Shown piece by piece: positions 1 to 7,542 of a DNA stretch of 13,237 nucleotides (position 1 is the first letter of the stretch; each line of letters begins with the position of its first letter). The position numbers and the translations under genes are program-made. The notes beneath the pieces are model-generated. The model searched no databases. It worked only from the letters and a program-made list of their open reading frames with translations, and had not been told where the DNA came from. The stretch comes from Candidatus Zixiibacteriota bacterium (lineage in GTDB: Bacteria; Zixibacteria; MSB-5A5; GN15; PGXB01): assembly GCA_030591405.1 (NCBI GenBank), contig JAUVBC010000018.1, positions 1 to 13,237 on the forward strand, given 5' to 3'.

Positions 1-133
1 CTGATAATTTGCCAAACAAAGAATTTGCTCGCGCCAGATCGTCTTTGGTTATTTGTAATTTTTCGCGTTCTTCCAGTGTACTGGATTTATGATTAATACC
101 GCAAACAACCAACTGCCAATTTATTGAAGACAT
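1..133 (-). CDS. hemA: Glutamyl-tRNA reductase-like protein, N-terminal fragment (cut by window edge)
   Basis: Only the first 44 codons are inside the window; the gene continues past position 1. The ATG at 133 is preceded by an AAAGGA ribosome binding site. The peptide contains GINHKSS followed by EEREKLQI, which resembles the N-terminal strand and the conserved GxNHKT...RE segment of glutamyl-tRNA reductase. That enzyme reduces glutamyl-tRNA(Glu) with NADPH to glutamate-1-semialdehyde, the first committed step of C5-pathway tetrapyrrole synthesis in the cytoplasm. The catalytic cysteine (usually in a CNR-type motif) would lie outside the window and cannot be checked. The gap to the preceding flavoprotein gene is only about 10 bases, so the two are probably co-transcribed. 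I infer a role in supplying siroheme for DsrAB and hemes for DsrM and DsrJ. The assignment rests on a short segment. Confidence 0.72.
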   Translation of the reverse strand, partial: MSSINWQLVVCGINHKSSTLEEREKLQITKDDLARANSLFGKLS

Positions 134-143
134 AAAATTCCTT

Positions 144-1841
144 TTAAGATAAAACCGCCTGTGTCCCGCCGCTGATAATGCAAACATTTTTAAAACCGGC
201 TTTTCTTAAAATAACTGCCGCTTGATATGATCTTGGTCCTCTTCGGCAGAGAATTATTATCTTATACTGGGGATCAAGTTCCTTGAGACGCTCCTTAAGA
301 TCATTCAGAGGTATACGAATAAGCTCCTGATTGTACCCCTCAGCTACAAACGGCCAGGGAACAGATTTGATTTCGTCGGCTTCCCTGACATCCAGCCAGG
401 TTAAATCAAGTTCCAAGGTTTCTTCCGCTTTGGCGAAATTAAATCCGGCTTCTTTGGCCTTGACCATACCGGCCAGATGATGCAACGAATCGACCGCCTC
501 TGAATATGGCGGTGCGTACCCATGCTCAAAATCAAGCAAGTCGTTTACGGTTCCTTTTTTCTGCAGAAGTGATGAGAAAGTGTCAATCCGTCGGCAGATA
601 TCACCGGTTCCGACCGCCTGCAATCCGAGTAGACGCTCGGTCCTTTTTTCGTAAACCATTTTTAGTGTAAAAGTTCCGCCCTCAGGGTAAAAATCAGGTA
701 TATCTGCAAAACTGCCGAGAACCGTATCAATTTTCAGTCCGGCCGATTCCGCAGCTTTTTCTGTTAACCCAACAGCGCCAACATTCAGATCAAATACTTT
801 TACCAAAAACGTACCAAGCACACCCGGAAACTTGACTTTGTTTCCTGCAATGTTTTCGGCTATTACCCGGCCATGTCGGTTGGCCAGCGAACCCATCGGC
901 ATATAAACCTTTTCTTTGGTCAACTGATGAATATTCTCAACACAATCACCTCCGGCAAAAATATCCGGGTCGGATGTCTGCATCATCTTATTGACAGCAA
1001 TAGCGCCGGTCTCACCGATTTTCAGACCGCAATCTTCGGCAAGAGATTTCTCAGGTCTTACACCCAGACATAGGAAAACAAAATCGGACACCAATTCATC
1101 GCCATCACTCGTTTTTATTTCCGGCTTTTCTTCAATATCTAATCCAATATTTTCCACCCTCTGACCTAATAGAATCTTAACGCCCTGTTTTTTTATTTCC
1201 AATTCGACCAGTTGTGCCATCTCGGGATCAAGAACATAGGGGAGAAGTTGATTCTCTTTTTCTATAATGGCAGCTTCAATTCCCCACATCGAAACAACCG
1301 CTTCTGCCATTTCGCATCCGATAAATCCGCCACCAATAATGGTGACCTTATCTATCTGGCCCTGCTCGGCCGATTTTCTAAAATAGATAGCATCCTCTGG
1401 GCGGGTAAACGATCTGATATTGTCGCACTCAGTTACCGGAAAGGGAGAAGGAGTTGGTCTCGCACCAACTGCAAGAACTAACTTATCATAGCTGTAATTT
1501 GAAACTTCACCAGATTTTATCAGCTTGACCGTTACCTCTTTTTTATCCCGGTCGATTTTGATAACCTCGGCACCGGTAACGACATCAAAACCTTTCGAGC
1601 GCCTAAAAAAATCGGCATTTCTTATAACATCATATGATGTTCTGGTTAATTCGTCAAAACTGCCGACATCTCCGGATGCATAATAAGGTAAACCGCAGGT
1701 ACCGTAAGATATATTATTCTCTTTTTGAAAAAGAGTGATATCGGCATTCGGCATTCTTCGCGCCAGAGTCGCGCCGGTTTTTGGTCCGGCGGCTACACCA
1801 CCGATAATGATAACCTTTAAATTGTTTTTATTTTCAGCCAT
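144..1841 (-). CDS. CoA-disulfide/polysulfide reductase-like flavoprotein with C-terminal rhodanese domain
   Basis: From the chosen start the protein has 565 residues. It has a class III pyridine nucleotide-disulfide oxidoreductase fold: an FAD motif IIIGGVAAGP at about residues 11-20, the single redox cysteine Cys49 in YGTCGLPYY, an NAD(P)H motif GGGFIG at about 170-175, and a GGDCVE FAD-closing segment. A rhodanese domain follows from about residue 470, with LDVREADE and an active-site loop CRRGPR starting at Cys532. This architecture is shared by CoA-disulfide reductases and by the CoA-dependent NAD(P)H:polysulfide/persulfide reductases (Npsr type). The likely role is cytoplasmic reduction of persulfide or polysulfide sulfur, with the rhodanese domain handling sulfane sulfur; the substrate is not proven. 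A longer reading with a TTG at 1874 exists, but the ATG at 1841 lies just before the FAD strand and is preferred. The rhodanese end is short, lacking the usual GGxxAW. The gene lies 70 bases after dsrP, behind a hairpin. Confidence 0.85.
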   Translation of the reverse strand: MAENKNNLKVIIIGGVAAGPKTGATLARRMPNADITLFQKENNISYGTCGLPYYASGDVGSFDELTRTSYDVIRNADFFRRSKGFDVVTGAEVIKIDRDKKEVTVKLIKSGEVSNYSYDKLVLAVGARPTPSPFPVTECDNIRSFTRPEDAIYFRKSAEQGQIDKVTIIGGGFIGCEMAEAVVSMWGIEAAIIEKENQLLPYVLDPEMAQLVELEIKKQGVKILLGQRVENIGLDIEEKPEIKTSDGDELVSDFVFLCLGVRPEKSLAEDCGLKIGETGAIAVNKMMQTSDPDIFAGGDCVENIHQLTKEKVYMPMGSLANRHGRVIAENIAGNKVKFPGVLGTFLVKVFDLNVGAVGLTEKAAESAGLKIDTVLGSFADIPDFYPEGGTFTLKMVYEKRTERLLGLQAVGTGDICRRIDTFSSLLQKKGTVNDLLDFEHGYAPPYSEAVDSLHHLAGMVKAKEAGFNFAKAEETLELDLTWLDVREADEIKSVPWPFVAEGYNQELIRIPLNDLKERLKELDPQYKIIILCRRGPRSYQAAVILRKAGFKNVCIISGGTQAVLS

Positions 1842-1848
1842 AGATAAT

Positions 1849-1875
1849 TTTGGGGTTGCCACTGACAACCCCAAA
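1849..1875. repeat. Perfect 10-bp inverted repeat between dsrP and the flavoprotein gene
   Basis: TTTGGGGTTG and CAACCCCAAA pair perfectly around a 7-base loop. In the minus-strand transcript the hairpin ends about 7 bases before the ATG at 1841. No U-tract follows it on either strand, so it does not look like an intrinsic terminator. It could stabilise or separate the upstream dsr message, or restrict translation of the flavoprotein, whose ATG has no obvious ribosome binding site. The function is inferred only from position. Confidence 0.6.
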
Positions 1876-1911
1876 CCTATTTAAATATACTATGTTATTC
1901 CACTCTTCTTT

Positions 1912-3117
1912 TTAATTGGAAGGAACAGTTAGCTCCTTCTTATCCTCTTTGGCCTCTAAAGCCGGCTTTGTTTCGCCTCTGACGGTGAAAATAATCTTAT
2001 AGAGAAGCGACATAATCAAAAGACCGATACCCCAAACCATGATCGAAACCATAAACTCATTTAAGGTCGGCCAATAATCTACCACTTCACCCATCTGGGA
2101 TGGCGTAAATCCGGCGACGATCATTCCCAGACCTTTGTCGATCCAGATCGATACAAAAACGGCGATACATGCAAAACCAAGTATCACTTCTTTTTTGCGG
2201 AATTTCGGGGTTAACAGCAGTACCAATGCAACCACCGCCAGCGCCGATGACAACCACATCCACGGTACCAGCGTATTATTCCCGTGCAATCCGACATACA
2301 GGAACTCAAAATGATGCATATGTTCCGGCATACCGCTATAAAATGTGGTGAATACTTCCATTAGTACTAAAAAGACGTTGATACACATCGCATAGGTAGC
2401 AATCACCGCAAGTTTCTGAATCGCTTCTTTTCCAGCATCAAAGCGGGTTAATTTTCTCATCAGGAAAATAATCAAAATCAGCAAAGCTGGACCGGCTGCA
2501 AATGCTGAGGCCAAAAAGCGAGGTGCCAAAACGGCCGTCATCCAGAATGGCCGTGCGGCCAGACCGGAATACAAAAATGCCGTTACCGTATGAATGCTGA
2601 TCGCCCAGGGGATCGAGATAATGATAAACGGTTTGATCCATTTTGGCGGTGCAATTCCCTTTTTCTCGGAACTAAGCACCATATATCCTATCACGACATT
2701 GAGGAATAAATATCCGCTCAATGACATCATATCCCAAAACATTGGTGAGTTAAGGGATGGATACAGCATTACATTCTGCACCCGGAACGGTTGACCCATA
2801 TCGACGACGATAAAGAGCATACACATGATAACCGATGGGACAGCTAAAAATTCTCCAAGTATCGTCAGCTTTGAGAATGCCTTAAAATTATGCAGATAAT
2901 AAGGCAGAACCACCATCACCGCCGAAGCGGCAACTCCAACCAGAAATGTAAACTGGGCAATATAAAATCCCCACGATACATCGCGGCTCAGACCGGTCAC
3001 GGTCAGACCCTGATCCAACTGTCGGAGGTAGGCTATGGCTCCGGTGCCGATTAACATCAGCACAAAGGCGATCCACCCCCAATATCTTTTATCACCAGTT
3101 ATTGCCTTTTCTAACAT
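1912..3117 (-). CDS. dsrP: DsrP, NrfD-like integral membrane subunit of the DsrMKJOP complex
   Basis: This 401-residue, highly hydrophobic protein has about ten predicted membrane segments and belongs to the NrfD/PsrC family. It starts with a short cytoplasmic head and ends in a charged tail rich in Lys and Glu. In DsrMKJOP, DsrP is the quinone-interacting membrane subunit that pairs with the periplasmic FeS protein DsrO and the cytochrome DsrJ. Such NrfD-like subunits bind no heme. Here it directly follows dsrO with a 7-base gap and a GAGGT ribosome binding site just before the ATG at 3117, consistent with translation within one operon. The length matches the family and the frame is intact. 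Confidence 0.93.
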   Translation of the reverse strand: MLEKAITGDKRYWGWIAFVLMLIGTGAIAYLRQLDQGLTVTGLSRDVSWGFYIAQFTFLVGVAASAVMVVLPYYLHNFKAFSKLTILGEFLAVPSVIMCMLFIVVDMGQPFRVQNVMLYPSLNSPMFWDMMSLSGYLFLNVVIGYMVLSSEKKGIAPPKWIKPFIIISIPWAISIHTVTAFLYSGLAARPFWMTAVLAPRFLASAFAAGPALLILIIFLMRKLTRFDAGKEAIQKLAVIATYAMCINVFLVLMEVFTTFYSGMPEHMHHFEFLYVGLHGNNTLVPWMWLSSALAVVALVLLLTPKFRKKEVILGFACIAVFVSIWIDKGLGMIVAGFTPSQMGEVVDYWPTLNEFMVSIMVWGIGLLIMSLLYKIIFTVRGETKPALEAKEDKKELTVPSN

Positions 3118-3124
3118 AGGTACC

Positions 3125-3892
3125 TCACACTAAGTAATAAATTTGAGGGTTAGTACCCAAAATCGGTTTTCTGCGAATAGAATGGCGAGATTTTAAAATC
3201 TGCCTGATTTCCGATTTGGGATCATTAATATTTCCAAAAATCAATGCCTTCTCCGGACAGATATCGACACAGGCCGGAAGAAGTCCGTCGGCCAGTCGTT
3301 CGGCGCAGAAATTACATTTTTCCACAACACCTTTGGTTCTGGTCGGATACTCCGGATTTGTCTCTTTAATAAACGGACGCGGATCACGGAAATTGAAATT
3401 GCGCGAACCGTAAGGGCATCCGGCGACACAATATCGGCAACCGATACAGCGGTGCATATCCATCATAACGATACCATCCGACTCCCGTTTCCAGGTTGAT
3501 TGGGTCGGACAAACTTTGACACAAGGGGGATCGTCACAATGATTACAGAGAACCACAACCTGATTATTCTTGATTTCATCTTCTAGAAGATCATGGTGCT
3601 GATTGGGAAAAGCAGCTTCAAAGTTCTCTTTCCAAATCCACTTTATTTCCTCTTTGGAGTTTCCAATGTCCGGCACATTATGAATTTTATGGCAGATTTT
3701 GGTGCACTCGACGCATCCTTCATTCTGCCGACATTTCTGCATGTCAATAGCCATTGCAAGTCTCTTGACAGCTTGGGAGCCGGTTTCAATTGGATCATGT
3801 CCCGCAGGGGAACTACCGAGAACCGTTTTACCAAGCGTAGTAAGGGTTGTCAGGCCGGCAATAGTCAGGAATTTACGTCTATCTATTCCCAT
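3125..3892 (-). CDS. dsrO: DsrO, Tat-exported periplasmic FeS subunit of DsrMKJOP
   Basis: The 255-residue protein begins with a twin-arginine signal (DRRKFLTIAG, Arg5-Arg6) followed by a short hydrophobic stretch, indicating folded export to the periplasm. Sixteen cysteines fall into four groups, enough for four [4Fe-4S] clusters: 54/60/63/67, 116/119/124/128, 149/152/155/159 and 193/196/208/212. This is the DMSO-reductase-B/NrfC-like ferredoxin layout. DsrO is thought to relay electrons between the triheme cytochrome DsrJ and the membrane subunit DsrP. The ATG overlaps the dsrJ stop as TAATG, a sign of translational coupling. No cysteine of the expected set is missing. Confidence 0.94.
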   Translation of the reverse strand: MGIDRRKFLTIAGLTTLTTLGKTVLGSSPAGHDPIETGSQAVKRLAMAIDMQKCRQNEGCVECTKICHKIHNVPDIGNSKEEIKWIWKENFEAAFPNQHHDLLEDEIKNNQVVVLCNHCDDPPCVKVCPTQSTWKRESDGIVMMDMHRCIGCRYCVAGCPYGSRNFNFRDPRPFIKETNPEYPTRTKGVVEKCNFCAERLADGLLPACVDICPEKALIFGNINDPKSEIRQILKSRHSIRRKPILGTNPQIYYLV

Positions 3893-4290
3893 TACAACTC
3901 CTCCTTTGGCTCAACATGACAACTCCAGCAGGTTTGATCGTCCACGGCCATATAATTATGACACTTGTCGCAGAACTCAGTCTTGTTGGCGTGGCAATCC
4001 ATACAGGTATTAGACAGGCTCTTTTTATATTCATGTCCATTGGGCGATACAAATTTGCGCTCACCATCCCGCACTACTGAGTTCCGCCAATCATTAAGAA
4101 GGTCCATATGCGATGACCGCATATAATCGGTCGGCATCACACAGACATCTTTTCCTGGCGTATCCTTGGTCAGGATAACCGGATCGGGAAGATAGTCTGA
4201 CTGTCCGGTCGCCTTGCTGTACCAGAAAGGACTTGTGGCCAGGACCAGGAAGATCAGAATTCCAAGAATTATTTTACTGGCATCATACAT
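3892..4290 (-). CDS. dsrJ: DsrJ, membrane-anchored triheme cytochrome c of DsrMKJOP
   Basis: From the ATG at 4290 the protein has 132 residues. An uncleaved signal anchor spans about residues 6-24 and a periplasmic domain follows. That domain has three heme c motifs, CMDCH (96-100), CDKCH (107-111) and CWSCH (121-125). DsrJ is known for three hemes with different axial ligands, one of them His/Cys. The conserved non-motif Cys50 in the segment VCVMPTDYMRSSHMDLL is the likely unusual ligand. An open frame extends upstream to 4368 inside dsrK, but an AGGAGG at 4300-4305 lies 9 bases before the ATG at 4290, and the extra residues would put a charged sequence before the anchor, so 4290 is preferred. 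The start overlaps the end of dsrK by 8 bases and the stop overlaps the dsrO start. Confidence 0.94.
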   Translation of the reverse strand: MYDASKIILGILIFLVLATSPFWYSKATGQSDYLPDPVILTKDTPGKDVCVMPTDYMRSSHMDLLNDWRNSVVRDGERKFVSPNGHEYKKSLSNTCMDCHANKTEFCDKCHNYMAVDDQTCWSCHVEPKEEL

Positions 4291-5923
4291 TTGCTTCTTC
4301 CTCCTTTCCGGCAGTTTCAGTGCCAACGAATGGTTCGCCGCGCAAATCGGTGCGGTCCTTTTTCTCACCCTTCATCACCAGAGCATTACCAACCAGTTCA
4401 TGAATGGCACCGACCTCTACTTCCGGAACCCAGTATTCCATCAAGGGTGGCAGCGTTGCTTTGTCGATAGCGCAGATACAGGCGAGAAGATTAACATTAT
4501 GTTTCTCGTGAACGTACTGAACGGCATTGGCCCGAGGCATGCCGCCGCGCATACGCATTTCAAAATTCTCATCGGTCCCAATACCGGCACCACTACCGCA
4601 GCAGAAAGTCTGTTCTCTGATAGTATTCTCCGGCATCTCAAAGAAATGATTACAGACGCCATTGATGACATAACGCGGTTCATCAAGAAGACCCATCGCT
4701 CGTGCCGGGTTACAGGAATCATGATAGGTCACACGCCACTGGTCATTACGGCTCTTGTCCAATTTGATTTTATTATGCTTAATCAAATCAGCCGTGAATT
4801 CACAGATATGGATCATCTTGGTTGATTTGGAATTTTCAAATTTGGTTCCTGTAATAGGTGAAACCGGCTCTTCCATAAAATCGGCCGGGCCGCTCATGGT
4901 GTCCATATACTGATGCAGTACTCGCCACATATGACCGCACTCACCACCCAGAATCCATTTGACGCCCAATCGTTTGGCTTCGTTATAGATTTTGCCATTA
5001 AGCCTTTTCATCATTTCATTGGAGTGGAAAAGACCAAAATTACCGCCCTCAGAAGCATAGGCACTAAATGTGTAATCAAGACCTATTTCATGGAACAGGG
5101 CTATATACCCAAGAAGTCCGAAATAATGGGGATCACCGAAATAGTCAGCCGATGGAATCACAAAAAGAATTTCGGCACCCTTTTTATTAATTGGAGCCTC
5201 GGCCCGAACGCCGGTGATATCTTCCAGATCATCAACAGCAAAGTCGATACTATCTTTAAAACCGTGTGGCTGAACACCAAGATGGTTGCCGGTGCGGTGA
5301 CAGTTGGCTATCGGTGTCCCAATCCAGTCAATATTGAGACCGACTAAATCAAGCAATTCACGGCCCATCATGGTAATCTCAGCAGTATCAATTCCATACG
5401 GGCAAAAGACTGAGCAGCGACGACATTCGGTACACTGGAAGAAATAATAGAACCATTCTTTCAGCACATCAACGGTAAGTTTTCTGCCGCCAGCCAGACT
5501 GCCAAATATTTTTCCGGCAGCGGTGAAATCGTTACGATAAACTGACCGCAAAAGCTCTGCTCTTAATACCGGCATATTTTTTGGGTCTCCGGATCCGATA
5601 AAGAAATGACATTTATCAGCGCAGGCTCCACACCGAACGCAGATATCCATAAATATTTTAAACGAACGATATTTGTCGAGTCGATCTCTGAGACCTTCAA
5701 AAATTATTTTTTGCCAGTTATCAGGAAGCTTCCAATCTTCATCGGCCGGGCTCCACTTTCGAGGATATGGCATCCCGACATATTCGGCACTTTTGGGAAG
5801 AACCTGGTAATTCCAGTTGCCGCGCTTTTTCTCAAAATCAATTTTGGCGTCCATCCAATCCTTTTTACCAGGATTAAAATCAATCTGGATCAGATCTGCC
5901 GGAGTTGGTTTTTTAGCTGACAT
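4283..5923 (-). CDS. dsrK: DsrK, HdrD-like catalytic FeS subunit of DsrMKJOP
   Basis: This 546-residue cytoplasmic protein has two [4Fe-4S] ferredoxin sites, Cys95/98/101/105 and Cys164/167/170/174, followed by a C-terminal region of the heterodisulfide reductase HdrD/CCG type. Candidate active-cluster cysteines are Cys404 in HDSCNPAR, Cys441-Cys442 in FCCGSG, and Cys482/Cys484 near the end, with Cys329 in GGECGH also conserved-looking. DsrK is held to be the site where electrons from the membrane reach the DsrC trisulfide (or leave DsrC in oxidisers). It is anchored by DsrM, whose gene ends 2 bases before the dsrK ATG. The dsrM end supplies an AAGGA ribosome binding site. The protein is full length with no visible defect. 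Confidence 0.95.
   Translation of the reverse strand: MSAKKPTPADLIQIDFNPGKKDWMDAKIDFEKKRGNWNYQVLPKSAEYVGMPYPRKWSPADEDWKLPDNWQKIIFEGLRDRLDKYRSFKIFMDICVRCGACADKCHFFIGSGDPKNMPVLRAELLRSVYRNDFTAAGKIFGSLAGGRKLTVDVLKEWFYYFFQCTECRRCSVFCPYGIDTAEITMMGRELLDLVGLNIDWIGTPIANCHRTGNHLGVQPHGFKDSIDFAVDDLEDITGVRAEAPINKKGAEILFVIPSADYFGDPHYFGLLGYIALFHEIGLDYTFSAYASEGGNFGLFHSNEMMKRLNGKIYNEAKRLGVKWILGGECGHMWRVLHQYMDTMSGPADFMEEPVSPITGTKFENSKSTKMIHICEFTADLIKHNKIKLDKSRNDQWRVTYHDSCNPARAMGLLDEPRYVINGVCNHFFEMPENTIREQTFCCGSGAGIGTDENFEMRMRGGMPRANAVQYVHEKHNVNLLACICAIDKATLPPLMEYWVPEVEVGAIHELVGNALVMKGEKKDRTDLRGEPFVGTETAGKEEEANV
4300..4305 (-). promoter_or_regulatory. Ribosome binding site that fixes the dsrJ start
   Basis: The minus strand reads AGGAGG here, 9 bases upstream of the ATG at 4290 and inside the last codons of dsrK. 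It favours 4290 over the longer open frame beginning at 4368. Confidence 0.75.
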
Positions 5924-5925
5924 AT

Positions 5926-6918
5926 CTATTCCTTCTCCAATGGTAATCCGGCCTCTTTCATAACATCCCTGAATTCATCTTCCCAATCCTCATAGGAATG
6001 AGTATCAACCGGATAGTTCCAGGGGTTTATATGCCGTTTCATACGGTTATCATTCTTCATATTACGGGTCGGACTCATAAAGATACCGGCCATATGCATT
6101 AGCTTACTCATCGGGAAATAAATTAGCAGGACAGAGATCAAAAACAGATGAATAAAAAAGATCGCTCCGATACCTTCAGGCACAACCGGATTAAAACTGC
6201 CCAGTCCCATTGCCAGTTCCTTGACCTTTATGATATCGACCCGCAATGGAGTATAACGCATCAAGGCGCCAGTAATAGCAATTGCCATAATCAGGAAAAG
6301 CGGGAAGTAATCGGATATCAGCGAAATATAATTTATCTGCGGTATCAGCGCTCTTCTCAAATACAAATAAGTGACTGACATTAAAAGCGCCACGCCGGTC
6401 ATATAAAGAACCGGAACATAGATTTCCAGTAATCCATCCAGACTTTGGATCAACAGAATAAATTCCGGAACCGGCTCAAAGAAAAATCTTAAATGCCGGA
6501 TAATTACAATTAGAAATGACCAATGAAAAACCAGACCTGCAAGCCAGAGCCATTTGTTTTCACCATAAACTATTTTGGGACCATCTTTCAGGCTCATTTT
6601 TGTGTTTCTAAATAATGAACGAAAGAATAAAACCTCCAGTGCCATTCTTCCAATTACTCCTAATGTCGTATGCGGGCTTTCCAGATTACTGTTCTTGATC
6701 CAGGGAAGTGATTTCTGTTGTCCGCAAGTGGTTGTAATTTTGAAAGGTACTGGTGATTTGGCCCAAATTAATATCCTATACGCAACGCCGAATATAAACG
6801 CCGCCGCAGCAATATAGGGGAGAACCAGACCAAAAAATGTCGTCATGTCGGCGGTTATCCCAAGATAGGCCAAAGCTATCAGAATAATTACTGCAAAGAA
6901 GGAATACAGGGCTTTCAT
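5926..6918 (-). CDS. dsrM: DsrM, NarI-like membrane cytochrome b of DsrMKJOP
   Basis: This 330-residue membrane protein has about six to seven hydrophobic segments. Two N-terminal helices come first, then a cytoplasmic loop with TTCGQQKSLPWIK (about residues 62-74), then a NarI-type core. Candidate heme b ligands are His132 and His142 in the segment HWSFLIVIIRH, and His257 and His275 in the later helix pair. DsrM exchanges electrons with menaquinone and passes them to DsrK, so it is the quinone-side entry of the complex. The ATG at 6918 follows a GGGAG ribosome binding site about 10 bases upstream. The gene sits 46 bases after the RsbRD-like gene and 2 bases before dsrK. Confidence 0.94.
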   Translation of the reverse strand: MKALYSFFAVIILIALAYLGITADMTTFFGLVLPYIAAAAFIFGVAYRILIWAKSPVPFKITTTCGQQKSLPWIKNSNLESPHTTLGVIGRMALEVLFFRSLFRNTKMSLKDGPKIVYGENKWLWLAGLVFHWSFLIVIIRHLRFFFEPVPEFILLIQSLDGLLEIYVPVLYMTGVALLMSVTYLYLRRALIPQINYISLISDYFPLFLIMAIAITGALMRYTPLRVDIIKVKELAMGLGSFNPVVPEGIGAIFFIHLFLISVLLIYFPMSKLMHMAGIFMSPTRNMKNDNRMKRHINPWNYPVDTHSYEDWEDEFRDVMKEAGLPLEKE

Positions 6919-6964
6919 CTAATGTTGACTCCCTTCTCAATATAGTTAGTTGTTATTTTCAAAT

Positions 6965-7486
6965 TTATTCCTCGGTATTATTTCTTTTAGGTTTTCTGTC
7001 CATGTTAACAAAAGTGAATTTCTTTTTTATTTCATTGATTTTTATCTGAGAGATTCTTTCCCGATTGTTCATATAAATATCAAAAGCCATCAGTACTATC
7101 TTGTCGATCCGTCCATGAATAATAAGTACATCTGCAGTCTGAATATCTTTACACTCATCCGCTTTTAATTCTTCGTTTATAACCTGCTTTAAAAAGAATA
7201 AAAAGGAGATTGCTTCTGATGCTGAAAATTCCTGAATTGCTCTGATCTTGATTATCTTATCCAGACTTTCTTCTATTAGAACAAGATTCATTTCTCCCAG
7301 AATTTGAGATAAGATCAATTCGCTTTCGCTTTTGGTTTTGGTGCCGACCGGATTTTGAAAAGGGTTATCATTTTCAGTAAAAAATCTGGCCCCCTCGGCT
7401 TGATAGCCATCTAAGATGAGTTTAATCCATTTTTCAAGAATTATTTCTTTCCTGAGCAGGAGGGAATTTGTAACTTTAGAATCTAT
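6965..7486 (-). CDS. RsbRD N-terminal-domain-like helical protein preceding dsrM
   Basis: This is a small soluble, mostly helical protein of about 174 residues from the chosen start. Key segments are LLLRKEIILEKWIKLIL near the N-terminus, GARFF...NPVG in the middle, KIIKIRAIQEFSASEA, and a C-terminal FDIYMNNRERISQIKINEIK stretch. I recognise this as the pattern of the RsbRD N-terminal domain (globin-like sensory fold), standing here without an attached STAS output domain. Genes of this kind occur beside dsrMKJOP in some sulfate reducers; the function is not established. A role in sensing or assembly of the Dsr membrane complex is inference. The start is uncertain: the open frame reaches a TTG at 7549, but that would place an 18-bp operator-like palindrome inside the coding region. 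The only good ribosome binding site (GGAGGT, 7491-7496) is placed for an ATA codon at 7486. In-frame TTG at 7498 or 7549 and GTG at 7540 lack ribosome binding sites. Confidence 0.72.
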   Translation of the reverse strand: MDSKVTNSLLLRKEIILEKWIKLILDGYQAEGARFFTENDNPFQNPVGTKTKSESELILSQILGEMNLVLIEESLDKIIKIRAIQEFSASEAISFLFFLKQVINEELKADECKDIQTADVLIIHGRIDKIVLMAFDIYMNNRERISQIKINEIKKKFTFVNMDRKPKRNNTEE

Positions 7487-7496
7487 GATAACCTCC
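7486..7496 (-). promoter_or_regulatory. Strong ribosome binding site spaced to a non-standard ATA codon
   Basis: The minus strand reads GGAGGT then four bases (TATC) and ATA GAT TCT in the frame of the RsbRD-like protein. No ATG, GTG or TTG lies at a usual distance downstream of this site. Either ATA is used as a rare start, or the ATG has been mutated or misread. Confidence 0.45.
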
Positions 7497-7524
7497 AATA
7501 TGCTACCGCTATAAACATCAAAGT

Positions 7525-7542
7525 TTGTGAACTTGTTCACAA
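7525..7542. promoter_or_regulatory. Perfect 18-bp palindrome matching Rex (and HcpR/CRP-type) operator
   Basis: The sequence TTGTGAACTTGTTCACAA consists of 8-bp arms around a 2-base centre, with no mismatch. It fits the Rex consensus TTGTGAA-N4-TTCACAA exactly. It also fits the CRP/FNR-family half-sites TTGTGA-N6-TCACAA reported for HcpR. Rex is a repressor that senses the NADH/NAD+ ratio; HcpR responds to nitrosative stress and has been linked to sulfate reduction genes in Desulfovibrio. The site lies about 40-56 bases upstream of the likely start of the gene before dsrM, as expected for an operator controlling the RsbRD-dsrMKJOP unit. I could not place convincing -35 and -10 boxes around it. 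Confidence 0.7.

Noticed and set aside
4214..4825. Plus-strand open frame of 203 codons opposite dsrK and dsrJ
   Set aside because: It lies antisense to clearly conserved dsrK and dsrJ, has no recognisable domain, and is explained as a shadow of their codon pattern.
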